A stretch of DNA of 64,000 nucleotides from assembly GCA_049324835.1 (NCBI GenBank), contig JBMOMT010000042.1:25661-89660 (forward strand), read 5' to 3'. Shown here piece by piece: positions 51,262 through 58,770 of this stretch. This stretch comes from JBMOMT01 sp049324835. Lineage in GTDB: Bacteria > Chloroflexota > Anaerolineae > CAYNKW01. The notes under the pieces are model-generated. The model was not told the DNA's origin, did not search any database, and saw only the letters and a list, made by a program, of their open reading frames with translations. How positions within the stretch are numbered: position 1 is the first letter of the stretch; each line of letters starts with the position of its first letter. The position numbers and the translations under genes were made by a program.

Positions 51262-51882
51262 CTATGATTTTTCTCCGGATGTCCCCAATACCTGGCCCAC
51301 CGCCCCGCCGGGGTGCACCCGACCCAACTGCTCGGCCGTGTAGCCTTTGACCTGCAGCACCACCGCTGCCAGGGCGTCGCACATGGCCGAAAAGGCCACC
51401 GTGCTGGTGGTGGCCACGACATGCATCAGCTCGTAGGCCTGCTCGCTGCGGATGGGCAGCACGTGACGGCAGGTGCGGGCCAGCGTGGAGGCTGTATTGT
51501 GCACAAAGGCCAGCGTGATCACCCCCCGCTGATTGGCCATCTCGGCCATCTGGATGACCTCGCTGCTCTCGCCGCCCCGAGAAAGCGCCACCAGCAGGTC
51601 GCCGCGGGCCATCACCGCCGCGTGACCGTGCAGGCCGTCGGCCGGGGTGAGAAACATCGACCGCGCCCCGCAGTCGGTGAGAATGTGGGCCAGGCGCGAG
51701 CCGACCGCCATCGACGTGCCCACGCCCGTCACCCAGATCAGCCCCTGGCAGCGGCTCAACAGTTGGGCGCAGGTCCAGAACGCCTCGTCCAGCCCCTCGA
51801 TGAGGGCCGCGATGGCCTCGATTTCCTGCTGCATGGTCTGCCGGGCCAGGGCCAGCGCCGTTGCCCGATCCATCTCTTTCAA
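51262..51882 (-). CDS. SIS-domain sugar-phosphate isomerase (KpsF/GutQ-like, no CBS domains)
   Basis: The 206-residue protein consists of one SIS domain: WVTGVGTSMAVGSRLAHIL (phosphate loop), VALSRGGESSEVIQMAEMA and RVHPGGAVGQVL at the end, a motif characteristic of the KpsF/GutQ arabinose-5-phosphate isomerases. The two CBS domains of KpsF/KdsD are missing, so it is the short form. It converts a ketose phosphate and an aldose phosphate. The TTG at 51882 with AGGAAGG six bases away is used; the ATG at 51873 is an alternative three codons in. It is the first intact gene of the minus-strand operon, behind the promoter at 52004-52032. Confidence 0.88.
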   Translation of the reverse strand: MKEMDRATALALARQTMQQEIEAIAALIEGLDEAFWTCAQLLSRCQGLIWVTGVGTSMAVGSRLAHILTDCGARSMFLTPADGLHGHAAVMARGDLLVALSRGGESSEVIQMAEMANQRGVITLAFVHNTASTLARTCRHVLPIRSEQAYELMHVVATTSTVAFSAMCDALAAVVLQVKGYTAEQLGRVHPGGAVGQVLGTSGEKS

Positions 51883-51906
51883 AACCTGCCTTCCTCTCGT
51901 TTCAGG

Positions 51907-52008
51907 CTAACCCCACAGGCCGCGCAGAAACCTCACTTTTTCCACGGCCCGATAGGCGCCGCCGCCCTCGTGATTGTTGTACTGCCAGACATTGGCCGGA
52001 TCAAGCAT
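51907..52008 (-). pseudogene. Relic of a CE7 acetyl esterase gene (C-terminal tail only)
   Basis: The 33-codon minus-strand frame reads [20 protein letters not shown] at its core. This matches the C-terminal catalytic-histidine region of CE7 acetyl xylan / cephalosporin-C esterases, which in the Thermotoga maritima enzyme I recall as [20 protein letters not shown]. The 300 or so residues that should precede it are gone. The deletion breakpoint lies at the promoter (52004-52032). It stands just ahead of the SIS gene, as an upstream operon gene would. The match is from memory and needs a search. Confidence 0.6.
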
Positions 52009-52032
52009 AACACATTCTGATTGAAAAGTCAA
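52004..52032 (-). promoter_or_regulatory. Sigma-70-type promoter of the minus-strand sugar operon
   Basis: On the minus strand TTGACT (52027-52032) and TATGCT (52004-52009) are separated by 17 bases. It would transcribe the CE7 relic and then SIS, dehydrogenase, aminotransferase, Gfo/Idh/MocA, MFS and aldolase genes. It is divergent to the DeoR promoter at 52069. Confidence 0.72.
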
Positions 52033-52060
52033 GCGATCCAATCAACAATAAGCAGAAACG

Positions 52061-52097
52061 GTCAACATTTGACATCGCAGGCTTTTTTTGATATAAT
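52061..52097 (+). promoter_or_regulatory. Sigma-70-type promoter of the DeoR-led plus-strand operon, with palindrome
   Basis: TTGACA (52069-52074) and TATAAT (52092-52097) are perfect hexamers with a 17-base spacer. The palindrome GTCAACATTTGAC (52061-52073) covers the -35 box, and an imperfect CCAGAC / GTCTGG repeat lies at about 52101-52130; either could be an operator for the DeoR regulator. The 364-base gap between the SIS and DeoR genes holds this, the opposite promoter and the CE7 relic. Confidence 0.82.
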
Positions 52098-52246
52098 TTA
52101 TCCAGACGCCAAAAGTGTCCAGCGGTCTGGGGCATGCCTGGGCGCTGATACCTCTGCCACACCATTTCACCCGACCCACATCTTTTGCCAGCCGTTTGAA
52201 CCGACACATTCAGAACCGCGTTTCACAGGCAAGATAGAGGACGCCG

Positions 52247-53059
52247 ATGATAGCCGCCGAGAGACTGGAGCGCATTGCCGTATTGATCCGTGAAAAGCGA
52301 GCGGTCTCCATCGCCGAGCTGTGCGAGTTGTTGGACACCTCAGAGGCCACCATCCGTCGAGACCTGACCAAGCTGGAGCAGCGCGGCCTGCTGAAACGCA
52401 CCTATGGCGGCGCGGTCTCGCTCTATGCCTCCAACCTCGACGCGCCTTTTGTGGTGCGGGCCGAGCGACAGGTGGCCGAAAAACAGGCTATTGCCCGGGC
52501 CGCTGCCGAGTTGATCTCTGAGGGTGAAACGATCGTGCTCGACGCCGGCACCACCACCGCGCAGTTGGCGCGCGCGCTCCGGAATCATCGCAACCTGACG
52601 GTCATCACCAACTCGGAGCGGGTGATGAACGAACTCTATGACTGCGCTGGCGTGACGGTGATCGTTACCGGCGGCATTTTGGTGGCGCTCGACGGCCTGC
52701 CGGAGCAGGGTGATATCATCATGACCGGCCCGGTGGCCGAGGCCACGCTGCGCCGTTTTCGACCCGCCAAAGCCTTCCTCGGCACGGCGGGCATCACTGA
52801 CCAGGAGGGCATGACCAACACCAATCTGCCGCAGGCTCAGATCAAACAACTGATGATCGAAATCTCGGAGCAGGTGATTCTGCTGACAGATTGCACCAAA
52901 TTTGGCCGTATTTCCTATTCCATCGTCGCTCCGGTCGACAGCCTGGATACCGTCATCACCGACGCTTGTATCCAGCCTCAAGATCGGGCCATGTTGCAAG
53001 AGCGAGGGGTTCAAGTCATCACCGTCAGCCCCCAAGAAAAAGTCCCTCCTCTGCCATAA
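52247..53059 (+). CDS. DeoR-family transcriptional regulator, copy 2
   Basis: The 270-residue protein has the DeoR winged helix (VSIAELCELLDTSEATIRRDLTKLEQRGLLKRTYGG) and the phosphosugar-binding domain (VLDAGTTTAQLARAL, VIVTGGILVALDGLP, FLGTAGITDQEGMTN). It begins the plus-strand operon that contains an FGGY kinase, so the inducer may be the phosphorylated product of that kinase. The bidirectional promoter region upstream suggests that it may also control the opposite operon. The ATG at 52247 follows a weak AGAGGA site. Confidence 0.94.
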   Translation: MIAAERLERIAVLIREKRAVSIAELCELLDTSEATIRRDLTKLEQRGLLKRTYGGAVSLYASNLDAPFVVRAERQVAEKQAIARAAAELISEGETIVLDAGTTTAQLARALRNHRNLTVITNSERVMNELYDCAGVTVIVTGGILVALDGLPEQGDIIMTGPVAEATLRRFRPAKAFLGTAGITDQEGMTNTNLPQAQIKQLMIEISEQVILLTDCTKFGRISYSIVAPVDSLDTVITDACIQPQDRAMLQERGVQVITVSPQEKVPPLP

Positions 53060-53092
53060 CCAACCTGCCTGGCAGGGAAATATTTATCTGTC

Positions 53093-53217
53093 GTGTTACC
53101 ACTCAACCTACCCTCCCGCAGGCCGGCAAACCGGTTGGAATCGTTCGCCGCTTACGGTGTTGCAAGCGATTTCTCCGTGAAACCGCCGTCAAGCCTGCGG
53201 GAGGGTGAGCAGTTACC
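53093..53217. repeat. MITE-like inverted-repeat element, copy B
   Basis: Arms at 53093-53123 and 53193-53217 share the CCCTCCCGCAGGC and GTTAC / GTAAC blocks of copies A and C. The interior is different from theirs. It lies between the DeoR gene and the FGGY kinase gene. Confidence 0.83.
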
Positions 53218-53256
53218 CTGTCGTTTTGATTTCGTGTCTGTTCGAGAGGTCAGAGG

Positions 53257-54723
53257 ATGGAAACACTGCTGGGCATCGACCTGGGCACCACCGGCATCAA
53301 GGCCGCCCTCTGCTCGCCGCAGGGCCAGGCCCTGGGCGAGAGCTACCTGGAATACCCGCTCATCAAACCCGCTCCTGGCGTCGTCGAACAAGACGCCGAT
53401 CAGTGGTGGGCGCTGACGCAGGACGCCATCCGGCAGGCCATCCGCGCCGCCGGTGTGAGCGGGCAGGCCGTGCGCGCGCTCGGCGTCAGCTCGCAGGGCA
53501 TCTCTTTTGTGCCGGTAGACGAGGGCGGGCAGGCCCTGTGCCACGCCATCAACTGGCTGGACAGCCGCGCCACCGCCGAGGCCGGGATCATTCTGCAGCG
53601 ATACTCTGAAGCCGATCTGTTCCGCCTCACCGGCAAACGCGCCAGCCCCATGTACGTGTTGCCCAAGCTGCTCTGGCTGCGCGCGCACCGGCCCGATACC
53701 TACCGCCGCGCCCACAAATTTCTCATGGGCCACGATTTTTTGCTGCACAGATTCACCGGCCAGGCCGTCACCGATCACTCGATGGCCGGCGGCACGCTGC
53801 TGTACGACATCTCGCGCCTGGGCTGGAGCCAGGAGATGCTGGCGGCCTTCGAGATCGACGCCGGCCAACTGCCGGAGGTGCGATGGTCGGGCACCTCTCT
53901 GGGGCCCATCCGGCCGGAAGTGGCAGCAGCGCTGGATCTCAGCCCGGGGGCGGTGGTGGCTGTGGGCGGGCAGGATCAAAAGTGCGCCGCCCTGGGGGCC
54001 AGCATTCGCCCCGGCGTGGCCACCGTCTCGCTGGGCACGGCCTCGGCCATCTCTTGCCTGACCGATCAACCACTGCGCGACCCGGCGCGGCGCATTCCCA
54101 TCTTTCCTTTCGTGGCGCCCGGCTACTGGGACCTGGAGGGGGTGGTGGGCACGGCGGGCGGCGCCTTTCGCTGGCTGCGCGAGACGCTCTTTCCCGGCGA
54201 GACCTACGCCGCACTCGATGCCAGGGCCGCCGCTTCGCCGCCGGGGGCTAACGGCGTCTGCTTTTTCCCGCACCTTTCCGGGACGGGCAGCCCCCACTGG
54301 CGGGCCGACGTGTGGGGCGCGCTCACCGGCCTCTCGCTGGCGTCGGCTCCCGGCGACGTGGTGCGCGCCGTTCTGGAGGGAGTGGCCTTTCAGATCCGCG
54401 CCAACCTGGAGGTCATGGCCGGCATGGGCATCGCCGTGGAGGAGCTGGTGTTGTTTGGCGGCGGGGCCAAAAGCCCGCTGTGGGGCCAGATGATCAGCGA
54501 CATCAGCGGCAAGCCGGCCACCGCCAGCAAGATGATCGACGTGGCCAACTGGGGGGCCTGTCTGCTGGCCGGCGCAGCGGCCGGGCTTTGCCAGGGTGAT
54601 CTCCTGGAACCATCGATGGGCGGCGAAGGGGCGAGCCGCTGGCTGCCCCGGCCCGAGATCGCCGCCCGCTACAGCCAGGTCTACCGGCATTACCAGGCCC
54701 AGGAGAGCAAGCTGCTTTCGTGA
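53257..54723 (+). CDS. FGGY-family carbohydrate kinase (xylulokinase-like)
   Basis: The 488-residue protein has the two ATPase-fold domains of FGGY kinases: GIDLGTTGIKAALCSPQG at the N-terminus, GVSSQGISFVPVD, INWLDSRA, MGHDFLLHRFTG, GGQDQKCAALGASI and VLFGGGAKSPLWGQMISD near 405. The closest style is xylulokinase/gluconokinase-like. It phosphorylates a sugar or polyol with ATP. The ATG has AGAGG ahead. It follows repeat copy B and is the first enzyme of the operon led by the DeoR gene. The stop overlaps a DppC relic. Confidence 0.92.
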   Translation: METLLGIDLGTTGIKAALCSPQGQALGESYLEYPLIKPAPGVVEQDADQWWALTQDAIRQAIRAAGVSGQAVRALGVSSQGISFVPVDEGGQALCHAINWLDSRATAEAGIILQRYSEADLFRLTGKRASPMYVLPKLLWLRAHRPDTYRRAHKFLMGHDFLLHRFTGQAVTDHSMAGGTLLYDISRLGWSQEMLAAFEIDAGQLPEVRWSGTSLGPIRPEVAAALDLSPGAVVAVGGQDQKCAALGASIRPGVATVSLGTASAISCLTDQPLRDPARRIPIFPFVAPGYWDLEGVVGTAGGAFRWLRETLFPGETYAALDARAAASPPGANGVCFFPHLSGTGSPHWRADVWGALTGLSLASAPGDVVRAVLEGVAFQIRANLEVMAGMGIAVEELVLFGGGAKSPLWGQMISDISGKPATASKMIDVANWGACLLAGAAAGLCQGDLLEPSMGGEGASRWLPRPEIAARYSQVYRHYQAQESKLLS

Positions 54724-54818
54724 TGGCATCGAGAGCAGAATATAGGGTAAAGCTGTGCATCAACTTTATCGGCGATGGACTGCGTGACGCCCTGGACCCG
54801 CGCATGCGCATCGAATAG
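54723..54818 (+). pseudogene. Relic of a DppC/OppC-type ABC permease gene (C-terminal tail only)
   Basis: A 31-codon frame overlaps the kinase stop (ATG at 54723) and contains INFIGDGLRDALDPRMR. This is the characteristic C-terminal end of DppC-type dipeptide or oligopeptide ABC permeases (family pattern N-L-x-G-D-G-L-R-D-A-L-D-P-R). All of the membrane part is missing. The fragment sits between kinase and enolase-superfamily genes, so an importer gene that was once in this operon has been removed by deletion. Confidence 0.8.
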
Positions 54819-54856
54819 CCGAGATTGGGTTCCGTCATTCAAGATTGGCAGAAGTG

Positions 54857-56005
54857 ATGAAATTCGAACGCCTGGAAATCTATTACGTCAGCCTGCCGCT
54901 GATCTATCCCTGGCGCACGGCCTACAGCGCCGACGCCGCCGTCGACTCGGTGCTGATCCACGCCTTTTCCACAGGCCACGATGCCTGGGCCGAGACCACG
55001 CCGCTGCGCGCGCCCACCTATTCGCCGGAATTCACCCGCGGCGTCTATGCCCTCCTCAGCGAGATCATGGGCCCGCTCGTCGTCGGGCGCGAGTTTCCCA
55101 CCGCCGCGGCCCTGCTGGACGCGCTGCAGCCCTTCAAGGGCAATCCCTTTGCCAAGGCCGGCCTCGAGATCGCCTGGTGGGTGCTGCGGGCCAAAAAAGA
55201 GGGCCAGCCCCTGCACCGCCTGCTGGGCGGCCAGACGCGCAACGTGGCCGCCGGCGCCGATTTCGGCATCCAGGATTCCATCGATACGCTGCTGGCCAAA
55301 ATCCAGACTGCCGTCGACCGCGGCTACCGGCGCATCAAGCTCAAGTTCGGGCCCGGCTGGGAGATGGAGATGCTCCGCGCCGTGCGCGCCGCCTTTCCCC
55401 GGCAGGTCTTTCACATCGATTGCAACGCCGCCTACAGCCTGGATGACCTGCCCATGTTCCGCGAGATCGACCGGCTGGGCCTGGCCATGATCGAGCAGCC
55501 GCTGCACCACACCGATCTGCTGGAGCACGCCGAGCTGCAAGACCATCTCGAAACCCCCATCTGCCTGGACGAGTCGATTGCGTCGGTGCGCGATTTCGAG
55601 TGGGCCCTGAGCCTGGAGGCCTGCCGCGCCCTCAACATCAAACCGGGCCGCGTCGGCGGGCTTTCGGTGGCCCTGGAACTGCACCGCATGGCCCGCGACG
55701 CGGGCATCCCCTGCTGGGTCGGCTCGATGCTGGAGAGCGGCATCGGCATGGGTGTGTTGGTGGAGCTGGCCACCCTGGACAATTTTACCTATCCCGGCGA
55801 TCTCTTTCCCAGCGACACCTTTTACACCCAGGGTCTCACCGATCCGCCGCTGACGCTCAATGCCGATTGCACCTTTACGCCCTCGACCGTGCCCGGCACA
55901 CCTTACGAGCCGGCGCCGGCCCGCGTAGAGGCCGCAGCCACAAGCCAAACCATCCTGGAGGGTAACTGCTCACCCTCCCGCAGGCTTGGAAGTGATTTCG
56001 AGTAG
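54857..56005 (+). CDS. Enolase-superfamily enzyme (OSBS / N-acylamino-acid racemase-like)
   Basis: The 382-residue protein is a member of the MLE/OSBS branch of the enolase superfamily. The capping-domain pattern (YPWRTAYSADAAVDSVLIH) is followed by the barrel: IKLKFGPGW with the Lys-x-Lys catalytic pair, metal Asp in DCNAAYSLDD, Glu in IEQPL, Asp in CLDESIAS, and the second catalytic Lys in NIKPGRVGG. This set is typical of o-succinylbenzoate synthase and N-succinyl/N-acyl amino acid racemases. In a catabolic operon a racemase of N-acyl amino acids is more likely than menaquinone synthesis. The last 20 codons are supplied by repeat copy C. Confidence 0.87.
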   Translation: MKFERLEIYYVSLPLIYPWRTAYSADAAVDSVLIHAFSTGHDAWAETTPLRAPTYSPEFTRGVYALLSEIMGPLVVGREFPTAAALLDALQPFKGNPFAKAGLEIAWWVLRAKKEGQPLHRLLGGQTRNVAAGADFGIQDSIDTLLAKIQTAVDRGYRRIKLKFGPGWEMEMLRAVRAAFPRQVFHIDCNAAYSLDDLPMFREIDRLGLAMIEQPLHHTDLLEHAELQDHLETPICLDESIASVRDFEWALSLEACRALNIKPGRVGGLSVALELHRMARDAGIPCWVGSMLESGIGMGVLVELATLDNFTYPGDLFPSDTFYTQGLTDPPLTLNADCTFTPSTVPGTPYEPAPARVEAAATSQTILEGNCSPSRRLGSDFE

Positions 56006-56084
56006 AAATCGGCCCAAGTATCAAAGCCGGCAAACGATTTCAGTCGGTTTTCCAGCCTGCGGGAGAGTAGGCTGGGTAGTTACC
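55961..56084. repeat. MITE-like inverted-repeat element, copy C
   Basis: Arms at 55961-55990 (GGTAACTGCTCACCCTCCCG...) and 56051-56084 are inverted copies. They share the arms of copies A and B and enclose a 60-base interior. The left arm supplies the stop region of the preceding gene, whose frame runs 12 codons into the element; the right end provides the stretch right before the ribosome site of the next gene. Confidence 0.85.
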
Positions 56085-56102
56085 CTGGAGGTCTGAGCTG
56101 CC

Positions 56103-57212
56103 ATGAACGAACCCTCGCCCCGCCAACTGCTGGCCGCCGCCATGCGCCGCCAGCCCACGCCGCGCATCCCCACCATGCCCCAGATCTGCCACGATACGCC
56201 GGTGCGCATCTTTGCCGCCGAAGACGGCCGCGACTGGATCGATGGCCTGAAGCGCTGTGTGGAAGACCCGGCGGCCATTTACGATTACGTCATCCGGCTG
56301 GTGGAAAAGGTCGACTGCGACGGCCTGCGGCTATTCGTCAAGCCGGAGCCTATGCGTGTGGCCCGCCAGGGCGACGATCTCATCGTCCTCGACCGGCGCA
56401 ACGGCGATCGCATCGGGCGCATCGACACCATGGGCGGCGGCGGTTTCGTGCCCGATTGCCCCCCGCCGCCGGTCGAAACGCTGGCCGAGGTCAAAACCCG
56501 CCTGGACGCCATGGTGATCGAGTTCACCGACGAAAAAATGGACATCCTGCGCCAGGCGCGGCAGCGGGTGCCGCACCGCTTTGTGGCCTCGGCGCCGGGC
56601 GGCATCACCATGAACACCTACACCGCCCTGCGCGGCCGCGAACGGGCCATGATCGATTTTTTCGACCGGCCCGATTTCGTCCTGGCCGTCATGGACATGC
56701 AGGCCGAGGCGGTCATTCAGCGCGCCGAAAGGCTGCTGCCCACCGGCATCGACGCCCTCTACATCGGCGATCCGGCCGCCAGCGCCAGCCTGATCAGCCC
56801 CAAACATTTCGAGCGTTTCTGCCTGCCCGCTTATCAGAAATTCTGCCGCCATTTCGCCGCCACCGATATCCCCATCTATATCCACATCTGCGGCAATTCC
56901 AGCCCCATCCTGGAGATGATGGCCGACACCGGCGCGCACGTCATCGAGCCGCTGGACCCCCTGGGCGGCGTCTCGGTGGCCGACGCCAAACGCCGCGTCG
57001 GCGGCCGGGTGGCCCTCATGGGCGGCGTGAACACCCTCACCCTCTCTGGCGGCGCGCCGCAGCAGGTGCGGCAAGAGGCCATCCAGAAATGCCGCGAGGG
57101 CGGCCCTCACGGCTATATCCTGGCCTGCGGCGACATGGTGCCGCCCGAAACGCCGCTGGAAAACCTTCAGGCCCTGGTCGATGTCGCCGTCCACAGCCAG
57201 TGGCAGGCATGA
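56103..57212 (+). CDS. URO-D/MtaA-superfamily corrinoid methyltransferase-like protein, copy 4
   Basis: The 369-residue protein is the only URO-D member here with the full zinc-site pattern of MtaA/MtbA methyltransferases: His261-Ile-Cys263 (HICGNSSP) and a distant Cys342 (LACGDMVPP). In MtaA/MtbA these residues bind the zinc that activates coenzyme M, or a comparable thiol, for methyl transfer from a methyl-corrinoid protein. Other family parts are VALMGGVNTLTLSGGAP and the N-terminal RQLLAAAMRRQPTPRIP. The ATG has GGAGG ahead. It is followed by the HpaI-type aldolase gene 12 bases later. It may form methyl-transfer chemistry with the MttB proteins, but the corrinoid partner is missing. Confidence 0.88.
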   Translation: MNEPSPRQLLAAAMRRQPTPRIPTMPQICHDTPVRIFAAEDGRDWIDGLKRCVEDPAAIYDYVIRLVEKVDCDGLRLFVKPEPMRVARQGDDLIVLDRRNGDRIGRIDTMGGGGFVPDCPPPPVETLAEVKTRLDAMVIEFTDEKMDILRQARQRVPHRFVASAPGGITMNTYTALRGRERAMIDFFDRPDFVLAVMDMQAEAVIQRAERLLPTGIDALYIGDPAASASLISPKHFERFCLPAYQKFCRHFAATDIPIYIHICGNSSPILEMMADTGAHVIEPLDPLGGVSVADAKRRVGGRVALMGGVNTLTLSGGAPQQVRQEAIQKCREGGPHGYILACGDMVPPETPLENLQALVDVAVHSQWQA

Positions 57213-57224
57213 GGAGGAAAGGAA

Positions 57225-58016
57225 ATGCGTCCCAATAAACTCAGAGAAAAACTGAACGCCGGGCTGCCCACGGTGGGCACCCACATTCACAGCACCTGGC
57301 CGTCCATCGTCGAGATCGCCGGCCACACCGGCCAGTTCGATTATATCGAATTCGTGGCCGAATACGCCCCCTTTGACCTCTATGCCCTGGATAATCTCTG
57401 CCGCGCCGCCGAGCTGCACGGCCTGGGGGCCATGATCAAGGTGGATCAGGAGCCGCGCGGCTTTTTGGCCCAGCGGGCCATCGGCGCCGGCTTTCAGAGT
57501 GTGCTCTTTGCCGATTGCCGCAGCGCCGACGACGCCCGCGCCTGCGTCCGCGCCGCCCGCCCCGACACCCCGCTCGACGGCGGCAGTTATGGCGCGGCCA
57601 TGCGCCGTCACACCTACATGGCCTACGGCGGCAGCGCCGAATACGTCCAGGCCCTGCGCGATGTGGTGGTGGTGCTGATGATCGAAAAGCAGGGCGCGGT
57701 GGAGCAGTTGGAAGAGATCCTCTCGGTAGAGGGCATCGACATGATCCAGTGGGGGCCGACGGATTACTCGATGAGCATCGGCCGCGCCGGCGAGCGCAAC
57801 GCGCCCGAGGTCAAGGCCGTCGAGCGGCGGGTCATCGAAACCGCGCTCAAGATGGGCGTGCCGCCGCGGGTCGAGATCAACAGCCCGGATCAGGCCACTT
57901 TTTACCTGGACCTGGGCGTGCGCCATTTTTGCATCGGCACCGACGTGTCCATCCTGTTCGATTGGTGGCAAAAGAACGGTGCAAACCTGCAACGCGTGAT
58001 CTCGGAGAAAGGATAA
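57225..58016 (+). CDS. HpcH/HpaI-family class II aldolase, copy 2
   Basis: The 263-residue protein has the family's TIM barrel with the first strand VGTHIHSTWPSIVEIAG, FVAEYAPFDLYALDNL, SVLFADCRSADDARACVRA, VLMIEKQGAVEQLEEILSV with metal Glu, and IQWGPTDYSMSIG. Aldolases of this kind split 2-keto-3-deoxy sugar acids or similar compounds. The second half is more divergent than copy 1. AGGAGGAAAGG precedes the ATG. It lies between a URO-D gene and an RraA-like gene, both frequently found with aldolases of this family. Confidence 0.89.
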   Translation: MRPNKLREKLNAGLPTVGTHIHSTWPSIVEIAGHTGQFDYIEFVAEYAPFDLYALDNLCRAAELHGLGAMIKVDQEPRGFLAQRAIGAGFQSVLFADCRSADDARACVRAARPDTPLDGGSYGAAMRRHTYMAYGGSAEYVQALRDVVVVLMIEKQGAVEQLEEILSVEGIDMIQWGPTDYSMSIGRAGERNAPEVKAVERRVIETALKMGVPPRVEINSPDQATFYLDLGVRHFCIGTDVSILFDWWQKNGANLQRVISEKG

Positions 58017-58019
58017 CCC

Positions 58020-58748
58020 ATGTCCAAAATCAGCCCTCAGGTGTTGGAAAAACTGCGCCGCTTTGACACGCCCACGGTGTGTAACCTGATCGAGCTTTTC
58101 GAGGTGCGCCCGCGGGACGGCGGCTTTATGGATGCCCGCATCCGGGCCTGTTTCCCCGAGATGCCGCCCGTGGTGGGTTTTGCCGCTACGGCCACCTTTC
58201 GCGCTTCTGCCCCGCCCCGCCAGGGCGACGCTTACGCCAGCGTGGCCGGCCAGGTGGAGCGTTTTGCCGAGCTTTCCGGGCCGCCGCTGATCGTCTTTCA
58301 AGACCTGGACGATCCACCCGTGGCCGCCACCTTTGGCGAGGTGATGTGCACCACCTACCAGACCTTTGGCGCGCTGGGGCTGATCACCAGCGGCGCCGGG
58401 CGCGATCTGGATCAGGTGCGCGCCATCGGCTTTCCGGTTTTCACCGATGGCAGCATCTGCGCCCACGGCTACTGCCACGTGCTGCACGTCCACGTGCCGG
58501 TGCACGTGGGCGGCCTGGCCGTCTATCCCGATGACCTGATCCACGCCGATCTCAACGGCGTGACCACCATGCCGCACGATATTACCGCCGAGCTGGCCGA
58601 CATCGGCGACGAGTACGTGGCCGCCGAAGGGGTGATCCTGGAAGCCCTGCGCAGCGGCAGCCCCTCGCTCAAAGCCTACCGGGAAGCGCTGAGCGAGGCC
58701 CAGACGCGCATGGCCCGGCTCCGCGCCCGGGTCTCGCGGGCCCGATGA
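58020..58748 (+). CDS. RraA-like / HMG aldolase-family protein
   Basis: The 242-residue protein belongs to the RraA/4-hydroxy-4-methyl-2-oxoglutarate aldolase family: N-terminal RFDTPTVCNLIELFEV, GEVMCTTYQTFGALGLITSGAGRDLDQVRAIGFPVF and DLIHADLNGVTTMP. The family ranges from aldolases and oxaloacetate decarboxylases to RNase E inhibitors. In a catabolic operon the aldolase/decarboxylase role is likely. The Arg-Asp pair of the SGAGRDLDQV motif, needed for metal-dependent activity in HMG aldolases, is kept. It starts 4 bases after the HpaI-type stop. Confidence 0.85.
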   Translation: MSKISPQVLEKLRRFDTPTVCNLIELFEVRPRDGGFMDARIRACFPEMPPVVGFAATATFRASAPPRQGDAYASVAGQVERFAELSGPPLIVFQDLDDPPVAATFGEVMCTTYQTFGALGLITSGAGRDLDQVRAIGFPVFTDGSICAHGYCHVLHVHVPVHVGGLAVYPDDLIHADLNGVTTMPHDITAELADIGDEYVAAEGVILEALRSGSPSLKAYREALSEAQTRMARLRARVSRAR

Positions 58749-58770
58749 GACCCACAGAGGAGACCGAGCG

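Noticed and set aside
47362..51267. A 1301-codon open frame on the plus strand
   Set aside because: It runs antisense to three clear minus-strand genes and part of a fourth; its translation is low-complexity and His/Gln/Gly-rich, as is usual for shadow frames in high-GC DNA.
26489..56084. CRISPR array formed by the CCCTCCCGCAGGC repeats
   Set aside because: The copies are inverted pairs scattered over 30 kb, not direct repeats with regular spacers, and no cas gene is present.
56331..58577. A 748-codon minus-strand frame
   Set aside because: It covers URO-D, HpaI and RraA genes in reverse and has no recognisable domain.
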